Below, in pieces: positions 1 to 8,746 of a stretch of 64,000 nucleotides of DNA. Position 1 is the first letter of the stretch, and each line of letters begins with the position of its first letter. Origin of the DNA: VBDM01 sp035499735 (GTDB taxonomy: Bacteria; Pseudomonadota; Gammaproteobacteria; Burkholderiales; SG8-39); contig DATJYC010000022.1 of assembly GCA_035499735.1 (NCBI GenBank), positions 49,626 to 113,625 on the forward strand, in the 5' to 3' direction. The notes under the pieces were generated by a model, which ran no database searches, was not told the origin of the DNA, and saw nothing but the letters and a program-made list of their open reading frames with translations. The position numbers were made by a program, and so were the translations under genes.

Positions 1-1029
1 GTCGATGTCCTTGAACAGCTGCCGGCGAAGCAGCGAGACGCCGCGGTCGCTCGCGCCCAGGTTTTCCCGGGTGCGGTCGGCGATCTTCCCCTGTCCGACC
101 CAGGCGATGATGTCCTGGTTGACGACGTGGCTCGAGATCCAGCGCCCGGCCTCGTCCCTGATGGGGCTGGTCCACGCCGGGATGCTCTTCTGCTCGTAGG
201 GCTCGGATTCCTTCGGCACGCGGATGAACGACCAGGTCACCGAGAGCATGTTCTCGTCGTCGACCGGAACGCGCCACTCGAAGTGCTCGCCGAGGAAGAA
301 GCCGTTCGGCCACAGGCACACGCGCCCGACGGTCCACAGGGGGTTGGACTCGTCGGTGCCCTCGCGCACGCGCTTGTAGGTGAAGCCGTGGTCGAACTCG
401 TCGAAGCCGATCTTGAGGTGGGTCGGCGCGTAGGGACCCGTCCGCCCCTCGAGGCGCACCTTCCAGTTGTCGTGCGTCCACTCGAAATGCACCGGGTCGA
501 TCGAGTTCTCCTGCGCCTGCAGCCAGTTGCACGGCACGTCGGCGAACACGATCTGGACGAAGCCGTTCTTCCAGGAGAAGATCTCCCAGTCGGGCAGGAG
601 CGGAGCGGGCCGCGGCCCGAGGTAGGCCCACAGCAGGCCCGCTTTCGCCTGCACGGGGTAGGCGGTCGTGCTGATTCTCTTCATCAGCCGCGCCTGCGGA
701 TCGAATTTCTGCTCGAAGGGCTGCGCGACGCAGGCGCCTTTCTCGTCGTAGGTCCAGCCGTGGTAGTGGCAGCGCAGGCCGGAGTTTTCCACGTAGCCGT
801 AGGCGAGGTCCGCGCAGCGGTGCCGGCATTGGCGCGCGATCAGGCCGTAGGTGCCCGAAAGGTCGCGGTACACCACGAGGTCCTCGCCGAGGAGGCGCAC
901 CGGCCTGACCGGCTGCCTGTCGAGGTCGCTCACCGCGGCGAACGGGTGCCAGTAGCGTCTCAGCACCTCGCCCATCGGCGTGCCGGCGCCGACCCGGGTG
1001 AGGGTGCGGTTCTTCTCCGCGGTCAGCAT
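1..1029 (-). CDS. Rieske aromatic ring-hydroxylating oxygenase alpha subunit, C-terminus cut by window edge
   Basis: Predicted oxygenase component of a Rieske non-haem iron oxygenase, using electrons from a reductase to hydroxylate or demethylate an aromatic substrate. 343 residues are visible. The Rieske 2Fe-2S ligands are C68-x-H70 and C87-x2-H90 with the classical 16-residue spacing. The mononuclear iron site is seen as DPVHFEWTH, with H181 and H186 spaced H-x4-H. The later stretch W-x-GQG...DRT-x-E-x-LG-x-SDRGV is typical of the phthalate 4,5-dioxygenase-like subgroup. The ATG at 1029 was chosen because the Rieske domain begins at the expected distance. It lies 14 bases after the Bug gene on the same strand, so both are probably co-transcribed. 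The substrate cannot be told. Confidence 0.9.
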   Translation of the reverse strand, partial: MLTAEKNRTLTRVGAGTPMGEVLRRYWHPFAAVSDLDRQPVRPVRLLGEDLVVYRDLSGTYGLIARQCRHRCADLAYGYVENSGLRCHYHGWTYDEKGACVAQPFEQKFDPQARLMKRISTTAYPVQAKAGLLWAYLGPRPAPLLPDWEIFSWKNGFVQIVFADVPCNWLQAQENSIDPVHFEWTHDNWKVRLEGRTGPYAPTHLKIGFDEFDHGFTYKRVREGTDESNPLWTVGRVCLWPNGFFLGEHFEWRVPVDDENMLSVTWSFIRVPKESEPYEQKSIPAWTSPIRDEAGRWISSHVVNQDIIAWVGQGKIADRTRENLGASDRGVSLLRRQLFKDID

Positions 1030-1043
1030 CTCACTCCACTCAT

Positions 1044-2021
1044 CTACTCGACTTTGGCGCCGGAGGCCCGGATGAGCGCCTCCCAGCGGGGAAAGTCCCT
1101 GCGATAGTTCTCGGCGAACTCGGCGGGCGTGTTGCCGATCGGCACCTGCCCCATGGCGACCAGCTTCTCGGAGACCTCGGGCGTGCGGAGCACCTCGACG
1201 ATCTCGCGCGACAGGCGCTCGACGATGGGCTTGGGCGTTCCGGCGGGGAGATACGCGCCGCCCCACACCGGCATCTCGAATCCGGGAAAGCCCTGCTCGG
1301 CGAAGGTGGGAAGCTCGGGCCAGGCGACGAAGCGCTTCGGCCCGGTGATCGCGAGCGCCCGGATCTTTCCCGAGGCGGCGAGCGGCTTGGCGATGAGGAT
1401 GCTGACCCAGGCGACGTCGAGCGACCCGTTCATCACGTCGTTCGTCGCCTGCACCTCGCCCTTGTAGGGAACGTGGTTGAGCGGCACGCCGTACTCCTTC
1501 TCGAGGATCACGCCGAACAGGTGCAGCGACGTGCCGACCCCGATCGAGCCGTAGCTCACCGGCCGCCCGAGCTTCTTCGCCCATTCGACGAAGCCCTTCA
1601 GGTCCTTGTACGGCGCGCTCGCCGGCCCGATGAGGAGCACGCTGCCGGTGCTGATCTGGGTCACCGGCTCGAAGTCGCGCACGGGATCGTAGGGGAGGTT
1701 CGAGCGCAGCACGCGGTTGCCCACCATCGAGCTCATGATGGTGATGAGGAAGGTGTAGCCGTCGGGCGGCGCCTTGGCGGCTTCTGCGGTGCCGAGCACG
1801 GTCGCGGCGCCCGGGCGATTATCCACGACCACCGGCTGCCCGAGGCGCGAGGAGAGCTTCTCGGCGATGATGCGGCACATGACGTCGATGTTGCCGCCGG
1901 CGACCGAGGTCGAGATGAGGCGGATCGGGCGCGAGGGCCAGGCGTCCTGGGCCGCAGCGGCGAACGGGACCGCAGTTGCGAGTACGGCGAGCGCGACGCC
2001 GAGCAGGAATCGGGAGATCAT
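1044..2021 (-). CDS. Bug/TctC-family tripartite tricarboxylate transporter substrate-binding protein
   Basis: Periplasmic solute-binding protein of the Bug (TctC) family, which binds carboxylates and hands them to a TctAB-type permease or acts as a sensor. It has 325 residues, the usual length. A signal peptide ends near AAAAQDAWPSRPIR, followed by the family landmarks P-x-RPIRLI, VVVDNRPGA, ANKAPPDGYT-like KAPPDGYTFL and YDPVRDFEPV. No TctAB permease genes lie nearby, which is common for Bug proteins. The neighbouring Rieske oxygenase suggests that the ligand is an aromatic or organic acid fed to that enzyme (inference). Its start codon is only 29 bases from the divergent Nudix gene. Confidence 0.92.
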   Translation of the reverse strand: MISRFLLGVALAVLATAVPFAAAAQDAWPSRPIRLISTSVAGGNIDVMCRIIAEKLSSRLGQPVVVDNRPGAATVLGTAEAAKAPPDGYTFLITIMSSMVGNRVLRSNLPYDPVRDFEPVTQISTGSVLLIGPASAPYKDLKGFVEWAKKLGRPVSYGSIGVGTSLHLFGVILEKEYGVPLNHVPYKGEVQATNDVMNGSLDVAWVSILIAKPLAASGKIRALAITGPKRFVAWPELPTFAEQGFPGFEMPVWGGAYLPAGTPKPIVERLSREIVEVLRTPEVSEKLVAMGQVPIGNTPAEFAENYRRDFPRWEALIRASGAKVE

Positions 2022-2050
2022 TTGGGCTATTATTCCCGCCCTTCCGGAAT

Positions 2051-2506
2051 ATGACCACTGTTTACAAGATCCCGCGCTCCGTGCTGGTGGTGATCCACAC
2101 GCCCGATCTACGCGTGCTGATGATGGAGCGCGCCGGGTGGAAGGATTTCTGGCAGTCGGTGACCGGGAGCGTGGCGAGCGAGTCCGAGCCGCTGCGCGAG
2201 ACGGCGATCCGCGAGGTGCACGAGGAGACCGGCCTGGACGCCTCGCGCTACGAGCTGCGCGACTGGGGGATCGAGAACCGCTTCGAGATCTTCAAGCGGC
2301 ACCAGAGCCGCTACGCGCCCGGGGTGACGCACAACACCGAGCACGTCTTCAGCATGGCCGTGCCCGGGCCCGTCGCGGTCACCCTCGATCCTTCGGAGCA
2401 TCTGAGCTACAGATGGCTGCCGTGGCGCGAAGCCGCGGCGATCACGATCTCCTGGACCAACCGCGACGCGATACTCGCGCTCCCGCAGAGGACCGGCGTG
2501 AACTAG
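2051..2506 (+). CDS. nudB: Nudix hydrolase, NudB-like dihydroneopterin triphosphate diphosphatase
   Basis: Predicted to remove pyrophosphate from dihydroneopterin triphosphate in folate synthesis. The 151 residues match the length of E. coli NudB. The N-terminal VYKIPRSVLVVIHT and the FWQSVTGSV segment are typical of NudB. The Nudix box reads G-SVASESE-P...REVHEETGL, with all key Glu residues, but with one residue more than the standard spacing between the Gly and the first Glu. The ATG at 2051 was chosen over a far upstream frame opening because it starts at the conserved VYK segment. An 8-base palindrome TTCCGGAA and a TATTAT element (2028-2033) sit just upstream and may belong to the promoter. 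Confidence 0.85.
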   Translation: MTTVYKIPRSVLVVIHTPDLRVLMMERAGWKDFWQSVTGSVASESEPLRETAIREVHEETGLDASRYELRDWGIENRFEIFKRHQSRYAPGVTHNTEHVFSMAVPGPVAVTLDPSEHLSYRWLPWREAAAITISWTNRDAILALPQRTGVN

Positions 2507-2553
2507 TCCCGGCGTGGTTGCGCGGGAACGTCCGGCTGGGGCATGCTGTCGCC

Positions 2554-3129
2554 ATGGTGGCGAAGCTCCCGGGAACATGCGCGCTCCTCGCGCTCCTCGC
2601 GGCGTGGGGCCCGGCCCTCGGCCAGGAAGTCTCGATACGCACCGGGCGCGAGGGCGAGTTCGTCACCGTATCGGCCACCGCCGTCATGAAGGTCGACGCC
2701 CGCGTCGCCTGGGCGGTGCTCTCCGACTACGACCACCTCGCCAAGTTCATTCCCGACATGAAGAGCTCGCGCGTGGTGTCGCGCGACGGCAACCGGCTGC
2801 GCGTCGAGCAGCAGGGGGACGTGGGCTTCTTCTTCTACAAGGAGCCGGTGAACGTGCTGCTCGATGTGCACGAGGAGCCGCCCCACCGCATCACCGCGCG
2901 CAGCATCGAAGGGAACGTCAGGCAGCTGGAGACGCGCTACGAGCTGCATTCCTCGGGCGCCGGAACCCGGCTCGAATATGCCGGCCGCTTCGTGCCCGAG
3001 TTCGCCATCCCGCCGCTCATCGGGATGCCGTTCGTGAACCGGGTGATCGAGCGCCGCTTCCGCGCCATGGTGACCGAGATCCAGCGCCGCGACGCGCTCG
3101 CGCGGGGCGCCGCCAAGCAGCCGCCGTAA
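2554..3129 (+). CDS. Secreted SRPBCC (START-like) domain protein
   Basis: Protein of 191 residues with a signal peptide (hydrophobic LLALLAAWGPALGQ) and a START/Bet v 1-like lipid-binding fold of the polyketide cyclase/coenzyme Q-binding type. Typical fold features are the VDARVAWAVLSDYDHLAKFIPDM helix region near residues 47-70 and the C-terminal amphipathic helix FVNRVIERRFRAMVTEI. The ligand and role are unknown, and the periplasmic location is inferred from the signal peptide. It lies 47 bases after the Nudix gene and is followed by a hairpin terminator. The start is the ATG at 2554, directly in front of the signal sequence. Confidence 0.8.
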   Translation: MVAKLPGTCALLALLAAWGPALGQEVSIRTGREGEFVTVSATAVMKVDARVAWAVLSDYDHLAKFIPDMKSSRVVSRDGNRLRVEQQGDVGFFFYKEPVNVLLDVHEEPPHRITARSIEGNVRQLETRYELHSSGAGTRLEYAGRFVPEFAIPPLIGMPFVNRVIERRFRAMVTEIQRRDALARGAAKQPP

Positions 3130-3134
3130 TGAAA

Positions 3135-3157
3135 AGGGCGGCGCGATGCGCCGCCCT
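3135..3157 (-). terminator. Intrinsic terminator between convergent genes
   Basis: Perfect 10-base-pair stem (AGGGCGGCGC / GCGCCGCCCT) with a three-base loop. Read leftward, the stem is followed by TTTTC, so it fits a rho-independent terminator of the outer-membrane gene that stops at 3179. It can also act as a barrier for the rightward gene ending at 3129. Confidence 0.8.
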
Positions 3158-3178
3158 CTCCGGAGACTTGCTCCTGCG

Positions 3179-4345
3179 TCAGAACTTGTACAGGCCCTGC
3201 AGCCCGAAGGTCATCAGAGTCTTGCTCGTCGACCCGTCGGAATCGATGTACACGCTCTGGTTGGCCTTGTCCGTGCGCACCTCGGTGCGCAGCTCGACCG
3301 CGCTCGTCGGCAGCCACGACAGGCACAGGGTCGCTTCGTAGTACTTCACCGCCTGCGGACCTCCCGCGCCGTTGGTGGTGGCGAAGTGGAATCCGTTCTT
3401 GTCGTCGAAGTACTCGCCCCGGGCCGTCACGCGCCACTGCGGGTTGAGCATCACGTTGCCGTAGAGCGCGAGCCCCTGGTACTTCCCCGTGCCCTGGCCC
3501 GGAGCAAAGTCGTCCTGCTTGACCATCAGGTACTCGGCGCCGAAGTTCAGCGAGTTGTTCACCGTCCAGTTGGCCACGAGGTCGATCAGGTCGCGCTCCG
3601 CGTTGCCGCCGCCCAGCGTCGGCTCGTCGCCGAAGTAGCCGGACACCGTGAACGAGAGGGGCTTCACCGGGTTGAAGCTCGCGCCGAGCTCGAGCGTCTT
3701 GTTCCGGTTCGCGTCCTGCAGCTGGTCCCAGCCGTTGTTCAGACCGCCGTACAGCGTGATCGTGTCGCTCGGCGCGAAGCTCGCGCGCACGCCGGTGTGC
3801 GTGAACGGAACGGCGCCGAAGAGGAAGGAGCGCGAGATCGTAGTGTTGCCCGTGCTCGCGATCACTTCCGTGCCGGCCAGCGTCGTGAACTTGCCCCCGA
3901 TCGTCGTGAACGCCCCCTGCGAGTAGCTGAGGTAGGCCTGGGTCATGTCGAAGGTCGACGTGCTGAGCGAATTCACCGTCCCCGGGTTGTTTTCCGGAAA
4001 CGAGTGAATCACCTGGGCGTCCTTGCCGACAGTGAGGTTCACCAGTCCGCCGAACCCCTCCTTGGGCTGCTTGGCCACGGTGAGGCCGAACTGGTGCAGC
4101 GAGAAGGAGTTGTTCTGGTTGTCGAATACCCGTGGCGTGGCACCGACGGCGGGGAGGGCGTTGTTGAATCCCCTCTCGATGTCTCTGTTGGCCCAGTTGT
4201 AGCCGGCGTCGAGGTAGCCGTTGACGTTGAGTCCCGACGCGTCCAGGACCTGCGAGAGGGTGGGAACTCTGGCCTGCTGCGCCAGAACCGAGGCGGGTGC
4301 CGCGAGCGCGGCGGTCACTGCGGATGCGATCAGAAGCTTTTTCAT
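3179..4345 (-). CDS. Outer-membrane beta-barrel protein, OmpL-like beta-barrel porin-2 family
   Basis: Predicted outer-membrane porin of 388 residues. The signal peptide MKKLLIASAVTAALAAPASVLA ends before QQ. The mature protein is rich in alternating polar/hydrophobic strands (for example FGLTVAKQPKEGFGGLVNLTVG, LGASFNPVKPLSFTVSGYFG) and ends in LQGLYKF with a terminal Phe, as expected for BAM-dependent barrels. It resembles the putative beta-barrel porin-2 group (recalled from memory). The ATG at 4345 was preferred to one at 4396 because an AAAGGA ribosome site sits 8 bases upstream and the signal peptide begins there. The gene is monocistronic, with the terminator at 3135-3157. Confidence 0.85.
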   Translation of the reverse strand: MKKLLIASAVTAALAAPASVLAQQARVPTLSQVLDASGLNVNGYLDAGYNWANRDIERGFNNALPAVGATPRVFDNQNNSFSLHQFGLTVAKQPKEGFGGLVNLTVGKDAQVIHSFPENNPGTVNSLSTSTFDMTQAYLSYSQGAFTTIGGKFTTLAGTEVIASTGNTTISRSFLFGAVPFTHTGVRASFAPSDTITLYGGLNNGWDQLQDANRNKTLELGASFNPVKPLSFTVSGYFGDEPTLGGGNAERDLIDLVANWTVNNSLNFGAEYLMVKQDDFAPGQGTGKYQGLALYGNVMLNPQWRVTARGEYFDDKNGFHFATTNGAGGPQAVKYYEATLCLSWLPTSAVELRTEVRTDKANQSVYIDSDGSTSKTLMTFGLQGLYKF

Positions 4346-4645
4346 GTAGAGCGTCCTTTCGTGGTTGGAAGCAAAGCTTTTCTTCTTGGAGGCCATGACT
4401 CATGCCGGGCTGTTCGCTTCAGCCGGGTCGCAGCGGGCTCTCGCCCGCGTCGCCCTCCCCCTACTGCCTATCCCGACCAACGTTGACCTGGATTCGCTCG
4501 GCTGCTCTCCTCAAGAACGATGACACCCCCGGGGCTGCGACCCCGGAGCGCCGCAAGCTTAGACCAAATAAGGAATTTTTCCAAGGCGGGGCAACCCGTT
4601 ATCCGGCTTTTCTGACAAAATACCTGGCTTCGATCGGCTCCCCGT
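4346..4645. promoter_or_regulatory. Divergent 300-base intergenic region
   Basis: Non-coding stretch between the porin (left) and the EEP hydrolase (right), less GC-rich than its flanks at 4555-4625. It must hold both promoters, but I see no convincing sigma-70 pair. A hairpin CCGGGG-6 bases-CCCCGG lies at 4529-4546 and a second small inverted repeat, GCGGGC-TCTC-GCCCGC, lies near 4434. No open frame in it looks like a gene. Confidence 0.5.
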
Positions 4646-5428
4646 GTGACCGATACCACGCCCGAAGAGCGGCCATCCCGCGTGAAGCTGCACGTCGCCA
4701 CCTACAACATCCACAAGGGCTTTTCGCAGTTCAACCGCCGCTTGATGATCCACGAGCTGCGCGACCACCTGCGCCTGCTCGACGCGGACATCATCTTTCT
4801 CCAGGAAGTGCTGGGGCATCACCGCCGCCACGCGGCGCGCTTCGACGAATGGCCGGACGAGCCGCAATACGAGTTCCTCGCGAACGAGGTCTGGAACGAC
4901 TACGCGTACGGGCGCAACGCGGTCTACGACCAAGGGCACCACGGCAACGCGATCCTCAGCCGCTACGCGATCCTGAGCGCGGAGAACCAGGACATCTCCA
5001 CTCACAACCTCGAGAGCCGCGGCATGCTCCACTGCGAGATCGGGGTTCCGGGGCTCGCCATGCCCCTGCATTGCGTGTGCATGCACCTCTCGCTGCACGA
5101 GCGCGGGCGGCGCCACCAGGTCGGCGCGCTGATCGAGCGCATCCACCGCGAGGTGCCCGACCGTGCGCCACTCGTCGTCGCGGGCGACTTCAACGACTGG
5201 CGCAATTTCGCCGGCAAGCGGCTCGCCGAGGCGCTCGGGCTGCGGGAGGCGCTCGCCGACCACTGGGGCAGGCCCGCGCGCACGTTTCCGAGCGCGCTGC
5301 CGTTCCTGCGCCTGGACCGTATCTACGTCCGCGGCTTCCAGGTGGGCCGCACCGAGACGCACCGCAGCCGCAGCTGGGCGCGCCTGTCGGACCACGCCGC
5401 GCTGTCCGCGCACCTGCACCTCGAGTAG
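4646..5428 (+). CDS. Endonuclease/exonuclease/phosphatase (EEP) family hydrolase, YbhP-like
   Basis: 260-residue metal-dependent phosphodiesterase-type protein. All EEP motifs are present in order: ATYNIHKGF (first Asn), FLQEV (metal Glu), GNAILSRY, GDFND (catalytic Asp/Asn), LDRIYV and C-terminal SDHAAL. It has no signal peptide. The GTG start at 4646 has only a weak ribosome site; a second GTG 12 codons on is possible. It stands 9 bases before clsB, the same pairing as ybhP-clsB in E. coli, which suggests a role with phospholipids or their breakdown products. The substrate is unproven. Confidence 0.85.
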   Translation: MTDTTPEERPSRVKLHVATYNIHKGFSQFNRRLMIHELRDHLRLLDADIIFLQEVLGHHRRHAARFDEWPDEPQYEFLANEVWNDYAYGRNAVYDQGHHGNAILSRYAILSAENQDISTHNLESRGMLHCEIGVPGLAMPLHCVCMHLSLHERGRRHQVGALIERIHREVPDRAPLVVAGDFNDWRNFAGKRLAEALGLREALADHWGRPARTFPSALPFLRLDRIYVRGFQVGRTETHRSRSWARLSDHAALSAHLHLE

Positions 5429-5437
5429 GCCGCCGCC

Positions 5438-6598
5438 GTGGCGGCCAGGTTCACGAACGGCAACCGGCTGCGTCTGCTGCGCGCGGGCGCGGAGTACTTT
5501 CCCGCGCTCGAATCGGCGATCGAAGCCGCGAGGGAGGCGGTCTTTCTCGAGACCTACATCTACGCCGGCGACTCGACCGGCCGCCGTATCACGCGCGTGC
5601 TGTGCGAGGCCGCGTCGCGCGGCGTTGCGGTCCACGTCATGGTCGACGGCTTCGGCGCGCGCGAGATGCCCGGAGAGTTTGCGAAGGCCCTCGGCGACGC
5701 CGGAGCGCGCCTGCTCGTGTTCCGCCCCGAAGTCTGGCGCTTTCCCTGGCGCAGCGACCGCCTGCGCCGCATGCACCGCAAGCTCGCCGCGATCGACGAC
5801 CGCGTCGCCTTCATCGGGGGCATCAACGTCATCGACGACGCGGACACGCCCCACCAGCGTCCGCCGCGCTACGACTTCGCGGCGATGGTCGAGGGGCCCC
5901 TGGTCGGCGAGGTCAGGCACGAGGCGGAGCGCCTGTGGAACCGCATCGCGCTCGCGCGGATGCGGCCGGAGTGGCGCGCGCGGATCGGCGGCGACCATCC
6001 GCCAGCCCCGAAGGGCCACCAGCGCGCGGCGCTGGTCGTGCGCGACAACCTGCGGCACCGCCGCAGCATCGAGAACGCCTACCTCGAGGCGATGGACGCG
6101 GCCTCCGACGAGATCATCATCGCCAACGCCTACTTCTTTCCCGGCAGGCGCTTCCGCCGCGCGCTGGCCGGCGCCGCCGCAAGGCGCGTGCGAGTCGTGC
6201 TGATGCTGCAGGCGCGGGTGGAGTACGTCGCGCTGCACTACGCGACTCGCGCCCTCTACGGCGCGCTGCTGGAGGAGGGCGTGGAGATCTACGAGTACCG
6301 GCGCAGCTTCATGCACGCCAAGGTCGCGGTCGTCGACGGCCGCTGGGCGACGGTGGGCTCGTCCAACATCGACCCCTTCAGCCTGCTGCTCGCGCGCGAG
6401 GCGAACGTGGTGGTCGAGGACGAGCGCTTCGCCCTCGAGCTGCGCGGCCTGCTGCTCGGGGACATCGCGCGCGGGGCCCGCATCGTCAAGGCGCGCCACT
6501 GGTCGCGCCAGCCGCTGTGGCGGCGCGTTCCCTACTGGATCGCCTACGGGCTGGCACGCTTCGCCATCGGGGTGCTCGGCCTGGGCGGCCGTTTTTGA
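5438..6598 (+). CDS. clsB: Cardiolipin synthase ClsB-type, phospholipase D superfamily
   Basis: Phospholipase D superfamily enzyme predicted to join two phospholipid molecules into cardiolipin at the inner membrane. In 386 residues it has two HKD motifs, MHRKLAAIDD and MHAKVAVVDG, the latter followed by GSSNIDPFS, as in ClsB. No N-terminal membrane helices are seen, as usual for ClsB versus ClsA. The C-terminus YWIAYGLARFAIGVLGLGG is hydrophobic and may anchor the protein. The GTG start lies 9 bases after the EEP gene stop, so the two form an operon. Confidence 0.9.
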   Translation: MAARFTNGNRLRLLRAGAEYFPALESAIEAAREAVFLETYIYAGDSTGRRITRVLCEAASRGVAVHVMVDGFGAREMPGEFAKALGDAGARLLVFRPEVWRFPWRSDRLRRMHRKLAAIDDRVAFIGGINVIDDADTPHQRPPRYDFAAMVEGPLVGEVRHEAERLWNRIALARMRPEWRARIGGDHPPAPKGHQRAALVVRDNLRHRRSIENAYLEAMDAASDEIIIANAYFFPGRRFRRALAGAAARRVRVVLMLQARVEYVALHYATRALYGALLEEGVEIYEYRRSFMHAKVAVVDGRWATVGSSNIDPFSLLLAREANVVVEDERFALELRGLLLGDIARGARIVKARHWSRQPLWRRVPYWIAYGLARFAIGVLGLGGRF

Positions 6599-6698
6599 CG
6601 CCGCCGCGCCCCCGAGCGTAGAGTTGGGGGTATCCGGGTAATCCCGCCGCCCGCGCTTGAAGCGCGGCGCAGCGGCGCTTTCCGCTTGGGAGGAGGTC

Positions 6699-8744
6699 AT
6701 GGCGAAGTATTCGACGGAATCCATCCGCACCGTCGCGCTCGTCGGGCACACCGGCTCGGGCAAGACGACGCTCGCCGAGGCGCTGCTCGCCAGGGCCGGC
6801 GCGATTCCCGCCGCGGGCAGCGTCGAGCGCGGCAACACGGTCTGCGACTTCGATCCGCTGGAGAAGGAATACAAGCACTCGCTCAACTCGGCGATCGTGA
6901 ACTTCGCCTGGAAGGGCACGCACATCCACATGATCGACACGCCCGGGTCCCCGGACTTCATGGGGCAGGCGATCGGCGCGCTCGCCGCCGTGGAGACGGC
7001 GGTGGTGGTGATCAACGCCGAGACCGGCGTGCAGCTCGCCACCGACCGCATGCTCAAGTGGGCGGCGAAGCGGAACCTCTGCCGCATGATCGTGGTGAAC
7101 CGCATCGACGCGGAGAACGCCGACCTCGAGGCGATGCTCGGCAAGATCCAGCAGGCGGTGGGCAAGGAGTGCCTGCCGATCAACCTGCCGGCGAAGGGCG
7201 CGACCGCGGTGGTCGACTGCTTCTTCAATCCAGACGGCGAGTCGGATTTCTCGTCGGTGAAGGCCGCGCACTCGGCGCTCGTCGACCAGGTGGTGGAGGT
7301 GGACGAGAAGCTGATGGAGAAGTATCTGGAGAAGGGCGAGGTCGAGCCCGAGGAGCTGCACGACCCGTTCGAGCGCGCGCTGCGCGAGGGCCATCTGATC
7401 CCGGTCTGCTTCACCTCGGCGAGGAACGGCGCGGGGGTGGAGGAGCTGCTCGATATCTTTGTGAAGCTCGCGCCGAACGCGACCGAGGGCAACGCGCCGC
7501 CTTTCCTGAAGGGCGAGGGCGAGCAGGCGCAGGAGTTCCACGCGATCCCCGGCCCGAAGGCGCACGTGCTCGCCCATGTGTTCAAGGTCGTCATCGATCC
7601 CTTCGTCGGCAAGGTGGGAATCTTCCGCGTGCACCAGGGGACGCTGACGCCGAACACGCAGCTCTTCGTGGGCGACGGCAGGAGGCCGTTCAAGGTCGGG
7701 CATCTGTTCGCGATCCAGGGCAAGGACTACGTCGAGACCGACTCTCTCGTTCCGGGGGACATCGGCGCGGTGACCAAGGTCGAGGAGATCGAGTTCGACT
7801 GCGTGCTGCACGACTCGCACGAGGAAGACCACATCCACCTGCGGCCGCTGGAGTTTCCGGTGCCGATGCACGGCATCGCGGTCGAGCCGAAGAAGAAGGG
7901 CGACGAGCAGCGCCTGTTCGAGGTGCTGCACAAGCTCGAGATGGAGGATCCCTGCTTCAAGCTCGAGCGCCACGCGACCACGAACGAGACGGTGGTCCGC
8001 GGCCTGGGCGACCTGCACATGCGCACCAAGCTCGACAAGATGGCGCAGCAGTACAAGATGGAGCTGACGACCAAGCCGCCGAAGATCCCCTACCGGGAGA
8101 CGGTGACGCGCGTCGCCGAGGGGCATTGCCGCCACAAGAAGCAGACCGGCGGCGCCGGGCAGTTCGGCGAGGTGTTCCTCCGCGTCGAGCCACTGCCGAG
8201 AGGCAAGGGCTATGAGTTCGTCGACAAGGTGAAAGGCGGGGTCATCCCCAATGTCTTCATCCCGGCGGTGGAGAAGGGCGTGAGGATGGCGCTCGACTCG
8301 GGCGTCATCGCCGGCTACCCGGTACACGACATACGGGTCACTGTATACGATGGCAAGAGCCACCCGGTGGACTCGAAGGAGGTCGCCTTCGTCTCGGCGG
8401 GAAGGAAAGCGATCATCGACGCCTTCGCCAAAGCCGGCGCGATCGTGCTCGAGCCCATCGTCAACATCGAGATCAACGCGCCCGACAGGTTCATGGGCGA
8501 CCTCGCCTCCGACCTCTCGGGCAAGCGCGGGCAGGTTACCGGCACCGACAACAACGGCAGCGACCTCACCACCATAAAGGGCATGGCGCCGCTGTCGGAG
8601 CTCTCCGACTACCAGACGCGCCTCAAGTCCGTCACCGGCGGCCAGGGAAGCTACTCCATCGACTTCAGCCACTACGCGCCCGTGCCGCCGCACACCCAGG
8701 CGCAGCTCGTCTCCAGGCACAAGGCGCCGGTGGAAGAGGAGTAG
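6699..8744 (+). CDS. EF-G-like translational GTPase (EF-G paralogue)
   Basis: 681-residue protein with EF-G domain order: GTPase domain, beta-barrel domain II, and EF-G domains III-V. The P-loop is GHTGSGKT (residues 16-23), not the canonical AHVDAGKT. The switch II motif is DTPGSPDF, with Ser84 where ordinary EF-G has the catalytic His. G4 is NRID instead of NKxD. The gene is not next to rpsL, rpsG or tuf, so it is a stand-alone paralogue of the 'elongation factor G-like' group, role unknown. The ATG at 6699 follows a strong GGGAGGAGG ribosome site. A small hairpin (6651-6667) lies in the leader. Confidence 0.88.
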   Translation: MAKYSTESIRTVALVGHTGSGKTTLAEALLARAGAIPAAGSVERGNTVCDFDPLEKEYKHSLNSAIVNFAWKGTHIHMIDTPGSPDFMGQAIGALAAVETAVVVINAETGVQLATDRMLKWAAKRNLCRMIVVNRIDAENADLEAMLGKIQQAVGKECLPINLPAKGATAVVDCFFNPDGESDFSSVKAAHSALVDQVVEVDEKLMEKYLEKGEVEPEELHDPFERALREGHLIPVCFTSARNGAGVEELLDIFVKLAPNATEGNAPPFLKGEGEQAQEFHAIPGPKAHVLAHVFKVVIDPFVGKVGIFRVHQGTLTPNTQLFVGDGRRPFKVGHLFAIQGKDYVETDSLVPGDIGAVTKVEEIEFDCVLHDSHEEDHIHLRPLEFPVPMHGIAVEPKKKGDEQRLFEVLHKLEMEDPCFKLERHATTNETVVRGLGDLHMRTKLDKMAQQYKMELTTKPPKIPYRETVTRVAEGHCRHKKQTGGAGQFGEVFLRVEPLPRGKGYEFVDKVKGGVIPNVFIPAVEKGVRMALDSGVIAGYPVHDIRVTVYDGKSHPVDSKEVAFVSAGRKAIIDAFAKAGAIVLEPIVNIEINAPDRFMGDLASDLSGKRGQVTGTDNNGSDLTTIKGMAPLSELSDYQTRLKSVTGGQGSYSIDFSHYAPVPPHTQAQLVSRHKAPVEEE

Positions 8745-8746
8745 GA

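Noticed and set aside
4346..4396. Longer start for the outer-membrane protein at 4396
   Set aside because: It would put 17 charged residues before the signal peptide and has no ribosome site, while ATG 4345 has AAAGGA at the right distance.
4559..7723. Open frame of over 1000 codons on the minus strand
   Set aside because: Antisense to the EEP, ClsB and EF-G-like genes, which have clear family motifs. Low-complexity Arg/Ala/Val composition is typical of shadow frames.
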